This document shows positions 6,883-8,439 of a stretch of DNA of 8,439 bases, in pieces. Position numbers and translations under genes: made by a program. This DNA comes from Paludibacter sp. (GTDB lineage: Bacteria; Bacteroidota; Bacteroidia; Bacteroidales; Paludibacteraceae). The stretch spans positions 1 through 8,439 of the forward strand of contig JAQWCZ010000077.1 of assembly GCA_028705705.1 (NCBI GenBank), given 5' to 3'. Within the stretch, counting starts at the first letter, position 1; each line of letters starts with the position of its first letter. The notes under the pieces are model-generated. The model did no database searches, was not told the origin of the DNA, and saw only the letters and a list, made by a program, of their open reading frames with translations.

Positions 6883-7077
6883 ATGCCAAAAATGAAAACT
6901 AATTCCGGTGCCAAAAAGAGGTTCGCCCTTACCGGATCAGGGAAAATTAAGAGGAAACATGCTTTTAAAAGTCACATCTTGACTAAAAAAACCACAAAGC
7001 AAAAACGCAATCTGACTCAAACCGGCTTGGTAGCTGGCTGCGACGAAAAGAACGTGAAACACATGCTTTGTGTTTAA
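6883..7077 (+). CDS. rpmI: Large ribosomal subunit protein bL35
   Basis: A 64-residue, strongly basic ribosomal protein of normal family length. It opens with [14 protein letters not shown] and carries the [14 protein letters not shown] core, both typical of bL35, which binds 23S rRNA in the large subunit. It starts 29 bp after infC and belongs to the infC-rpmI-rplT operon. The leader is A-rich (ending AACAACAA before ATG) with no Shine-Dalgarno sequence. Confidence 0.97.
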   Translation: MPKMKTNSGAKKRFALTGSGKIKRKHAFKSHILTKKTTKQKRNLTQTGLVAGCDEKNVKHMLCV

Positions 7078-7125
7078 TTTTTCAAAAAACTTTTAGACAT
7101 TATCCAATTTAAAAATCAGGATGCA

Positions 7126-7155
7126 CAGCTCAAAGATTCCGGCAACGGAACGCTG
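7126..7155 (+). promoter_or_regulatory. Candidate mRNA structure between rpmI and rplT
   Basis: Within the 100-nt gap, TTCCG (7137-7141) pairs with CGGAA (7146-7150) around a GCAA loop of the stable GNRA class. An outer CAGC (7126-7129) can pair with GCTG (7152-7155), leaving a 7-nt purine-rich bulge against one base. A helix interrupted by unpaired adenines upstream of rplT resembles in outline the elements that ribosomal protein L20 binds to regulate its own operon elsewhere. The stems are short, so this is tentative. Confidence 0.35.
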
Positions 7156-7177
7156 ACATTCACAAATCATTTTAATT

Positions 7178-7528
7178 ATGCCAAGATCAGTAAATCACGT
7201 TGCTTCACGTAAAAGAAGAAAAAGAATTTTAAGTCTCACCAGGGGTTATTTTGGAGGTCGTCGCAATGTATGGACGGTAGCCAAGAACACATGGGAAAAA
7301 GGATTGCAATATGCTTACCGTGACCGCAAAAACAAAAAACGTAACTTCCGTGCCTTGTGGATTCAGCGTATCAACGCTGCTGCCCGTCTGGATGGTTATT
7401 CTTATTCAAAATTGATGGGTGCTTTGCACAAATCAGGCATTGAAATGAACCGCAAAGTTTTGGCCGACTTAGCCATGAATCACCCGGAAGCATTTAGTGC
7501 AATTGTACAGAAAGCGAAAAACGCTTAG
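7178..7528 (+). CDS. rplT: Large ribosomal subunit protein bL20
   Basis: A 116-residue basic protein of standard bL20 length. It has the start [16 protein letters not shown], the arginine/lysine-rich N-terminal extension that enters 23S rRNA, and the core [11 protein letters not shown] and S-Y-S-K-L-M-G-A-L. bL20 is needed early in 50S assembly and in E. coli and B. subtilis also represses its own operon. The 100-nt gap from rpmI is long for this operon and contains a possible stem-loop. An intrinsic terminator follows 20 bp after the stop codon. Confidence 0.97.
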   Translation: MPRSVNHVASRKRRKRILSLTRGYFGGRRNVWTVAKNTWEKGLQYAYRDRKNKKRNFRALWIQRINAAARLDGYSYSKLMGALHKSGIEMNRKVLADLAMNHPEAFSAIVQKAKNA

Positions 7529-7548
7529 TCGTTTCAGATTACATAACT

Positions 7549-7581
7549 AAAAAGGGTGTTGAATTATCAACCCCTTTTTTT
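7549..7581 (+). terminator. Intrinsic terminator after rplT, directly before yebC
   Basis: AAAAAGGGTGTTGA (7549-7562) pairs with TCAACCCCTTTTT (7567-7579) around ATTA, with a single bulged T at 7557; seven Ts (7575-7581) follow the C-run. This is a classical Rho-independent terminator. It ends 14 nt before the next start codon, so it may also act as an attenuator for yebC. Confidence 0.88.
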
Positions 7582-7595
7582 AATCATATAAATCC

Positions 7596-8309
7596 ATGGG
7601 AAGAGCGTTTGAATATAGAAAAGCGACCAAGCTGAAACGTTGGGGCAATATGGCCCGCGTATTCACCAAACTCGGCAAACAAATTACCATTGCCGTAAAA
7701 GAAGGCGGTTCCGATCCGGAAACCAATCCACGCTTACGCGTGTTGATTCAGCAATCAAAGAAAGAAAACATGCCCAAAGAAAATGTGGAAAGGGCGATTA
7801 AAAAGGCAACCTCAAAAGACGAAGCGGATTACAAGGAAATGGTTTATGAAGGTTATGGCCCAAATGGCATTGCTATCGTAGTGGAAACTGCGACCGACAA
7901 TCCCACCCGTACCGTTGCCAACATCCGCAGCTACTTCAACCGGTATGGAGGTTCATTGGGTACAACCGGTTCTTTACAATTCCTTTTCGATCATAAATGT
8001 GTTTTTAAAATTTCACCCAAAGAAGGCGTTTCGCTGGATGACCTGGAGCTGGAGTTGATTGATTATGGAGTGGATGAATTAGCAGAAGATGAAGGAGCAA
8101 TCATACTTTATGGAGAATTTCAATCCTATTCATCTATTCAAAAATATCTAGAAGAAAATGAATTTGAAATTCATTCAGCAGAATTTGAAAGAATACCAAA
8201 CGATTTGAAAGAACTGGATGAAGAACAAAAAGCACAGGTTCAAAAATTATTAGATAAAATTGAAGACGACGAAGACGTGCAAAATGTTTTTCACAACATG
8301 ATAGATTAA
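7596..8309 (+). CDS. yebC: YebC/TACO1 family protein
   Basis: A 237-residue cytoplasmic protein of normal length for the family. It begins with the Bacteroidota-type M-G-R-A-F-E-Y-R-K-A in place of M-A-G-H-S-K-W. Conserved blocks follow: W-G-N-M-A-R-V-F-T-K-L (16-26), G-G-S-D-P-E-T-N-P-R-L-R (37-48), K-K-E-N-M-P-K-E-N-V-E-R-A-I-K (55-69), Y-E-G-Y-G-P-N-G (83-90), T-D-N-x-x-R-T-V-A-N-I-R (99-110) and G-G-S-L-G. The family was long annotated as transcriptional regulators (PmpR, YebC); work on mitochondrial TACO1 and bacterial YebC points instead to a ribosome-associated role that relieves stalling, notably at proline runs. Being next to a ribosomal-protein operon agrees with that. The C-terminal third is very acidic. 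No promoter box is visible in the 67-bp gap, and there is no Shine-Dalgarno sequence. Confidence 0.95.
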   Translation: MGRAFEYRKATKLKRWGNMARVFTKLGKQITIAVKEGGSDPETNPRLRVLIQQSKKENMPKENVERAIKKATSKDEADYKEMVYEGYGPNGIAIVVETATDNPTRTVANIRSYFNRYGGSLGTTGSLQFLFDHKCVFKISPKEGVSLDDLELELIDYGVDELAEDEGAIILYGEFQSYSSIQKYLEENEFEIHSAEFERIPNDLKELDEEQKAQVQKLLDKIEDDEDVQNVFHNMID

Positions 8310-8331
8310 AACTGAATTAGTTTCGATTTAA

Positions 8332-8406
8332 TCTGACAGTTAAGGGCAAAAAGCTTAAATTTGTAATTGCACAAACAAAATAAGTTTCACCCTTAAAACT
8401 GTCAGA
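8332..8406 (+). repeat. Interrupted inverted repeat enclosing a promoter, ending next to a start codon
   Basis: TCTGACAGTT (8332-8341) is the exact reverse complement of AACTGTCAGA (8397-8406), and the inner AAGGG (8342-8346) matches CCCTT (8390-8394), leaving two bulged As at 8395-8396. The arms are separated by 43 nt. The right arm ends one base before the ATG at 8408. Either the arms are transposase-binding repeats at an insertion-sequence end, or they form an RNA hairpin that hides the translation start; both can hold. Confidence 0.8.
8356..8363 (+). promoter_or_regulatory. Probable -7 box for the transposase-like gene
   Basis: TAAATTTG matches the Bacteroidota -7 consensus exactly and lies in the loop between the two repeat arms. 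The -33 position would fall in the left arm, where no good TTTG is seen. A transcript from here would begin near 8370 and contain only the right arm, so it could not form the hairpin. Confidence 0.5.
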
Positions 8407-8407
8407 A

Positions 8408-8439
8408 ATGAATACAGAGACAAAGTTAATCAAAAACAA
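8408..8439 (+). CDS. Start of a probable transposase (IS481-type), cut by the window edge
   Basis: Only ten full codons are visible: M-N-T-E-T-K-L-I-K-N. This opening resembles Bacteroidota IS481-family transposases, which start with a short polar segment ending in K-x-K/N before a helix-turn-helix region, but ten residues cannot prove the family. The placement after a promoter-like box and directly beside an inverted repeat supports a real start. The rest of the protein, including any DDE catalytic residues, lies outside the window. Confidence 0.5.
   Translation, partial: MNTETKLIKN

Larger units (their letters stand above)
8333..8439 (+). mobile_element. Left end of a probable insertion sequence (IS481-type), continuing past the window
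   Basis: The call rests on three things seen together: a repeat motif (CTGACAGTTAAGGG) starting 23 bp after yebC, a short promoter region, and an ORF whose first residues resemble IS481-family transposases of Bacteroidota. The right end, target duplication and transposase body are outside the window, so the exact left boundary (near 8333) and the family are provisional. Confidence 0.45.

Noticed and set aside
1..8439. CRISPR array, tRNA or rRNA gene, or phage-defence cluster
   Set aside because: No regularly spaced repeats, no tRNA-like cloverleaf and no defence-gene domains were seen; the nuclease is secreted and so is unlikely to act in intracellular defence.

Overview
The window reads as chromosomal DNA of a member of the Bacteroidota, most likely Bacteroidales. 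The evidence is a DUF4290 gene directly followed by murA, an Asp-type MurA, a BACON-like domain on a lipoprotein with an acidic tail after its cysteine, the Bacteroidetes variant of the YebC N-terminus, several TAnnTTTG -7 promoter boxes, and A-rich leaders that mostly lack a Shine-Dalgarno sequence. I cannot name the genus.

Layout. (1) Positions 1-1427, minus strand: a lipoprotein nuclease of the DNA/RNA non-specific endonuclease family, followed 48 bp later by the start of an exported protein that runs off the left edge and is possibly a TonB-dependent receptor. (2) Positions 1428-1737: a 310-bp divergent AT-rich intergenic region with a perfect hairpin next to the nuclease ribosome-binding site and a good promoter for the rightward genes. 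(3) Positions 1738-4183, plus strand: DUF4290 protein, murA and ferritin, ending at a strong bidirectional terminator at 4219-4252. (4) Positions 4315-6099, minus strand: a three-domain Xaa-Pro aminopeptidase, convergent with ferritin and divergent from infC. (5) Positions 6293-7528, plus strand: the translation operon infC-rpmI-rplT, with a probable AUA start and an exceptional Shine-Dalgarno sequence at infC, closed by an intrinsic terminator. (6) Positions 7596-8309: a YebC/TACO1-family gene that begins only 14 nt after that terminator. (7) Positions about 8332-8439: what looks like the left end of an insertion sequence, probably IS481-type, with the first codons of its transposase and an inverted repeat that encloses its promoter.

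How the genes relate. Most of the window is housekeeping: peptidoglycan precursor synthesis, iron storage, peptide turnover, translation initiation, two large-subunit ribosomal proteins and a translation-associated factor. The accessory parts are the nuclease/exported-protein pair at the left and the mobile element at the right. I did not find a convincing new multi-gene system. The best leads are regulatory or structural: the insertion-sequence hairpin that could block read-through expression, the infC start region, the terminator directly before yebC, and a gapless internal duplication in the DUF4290 protein.
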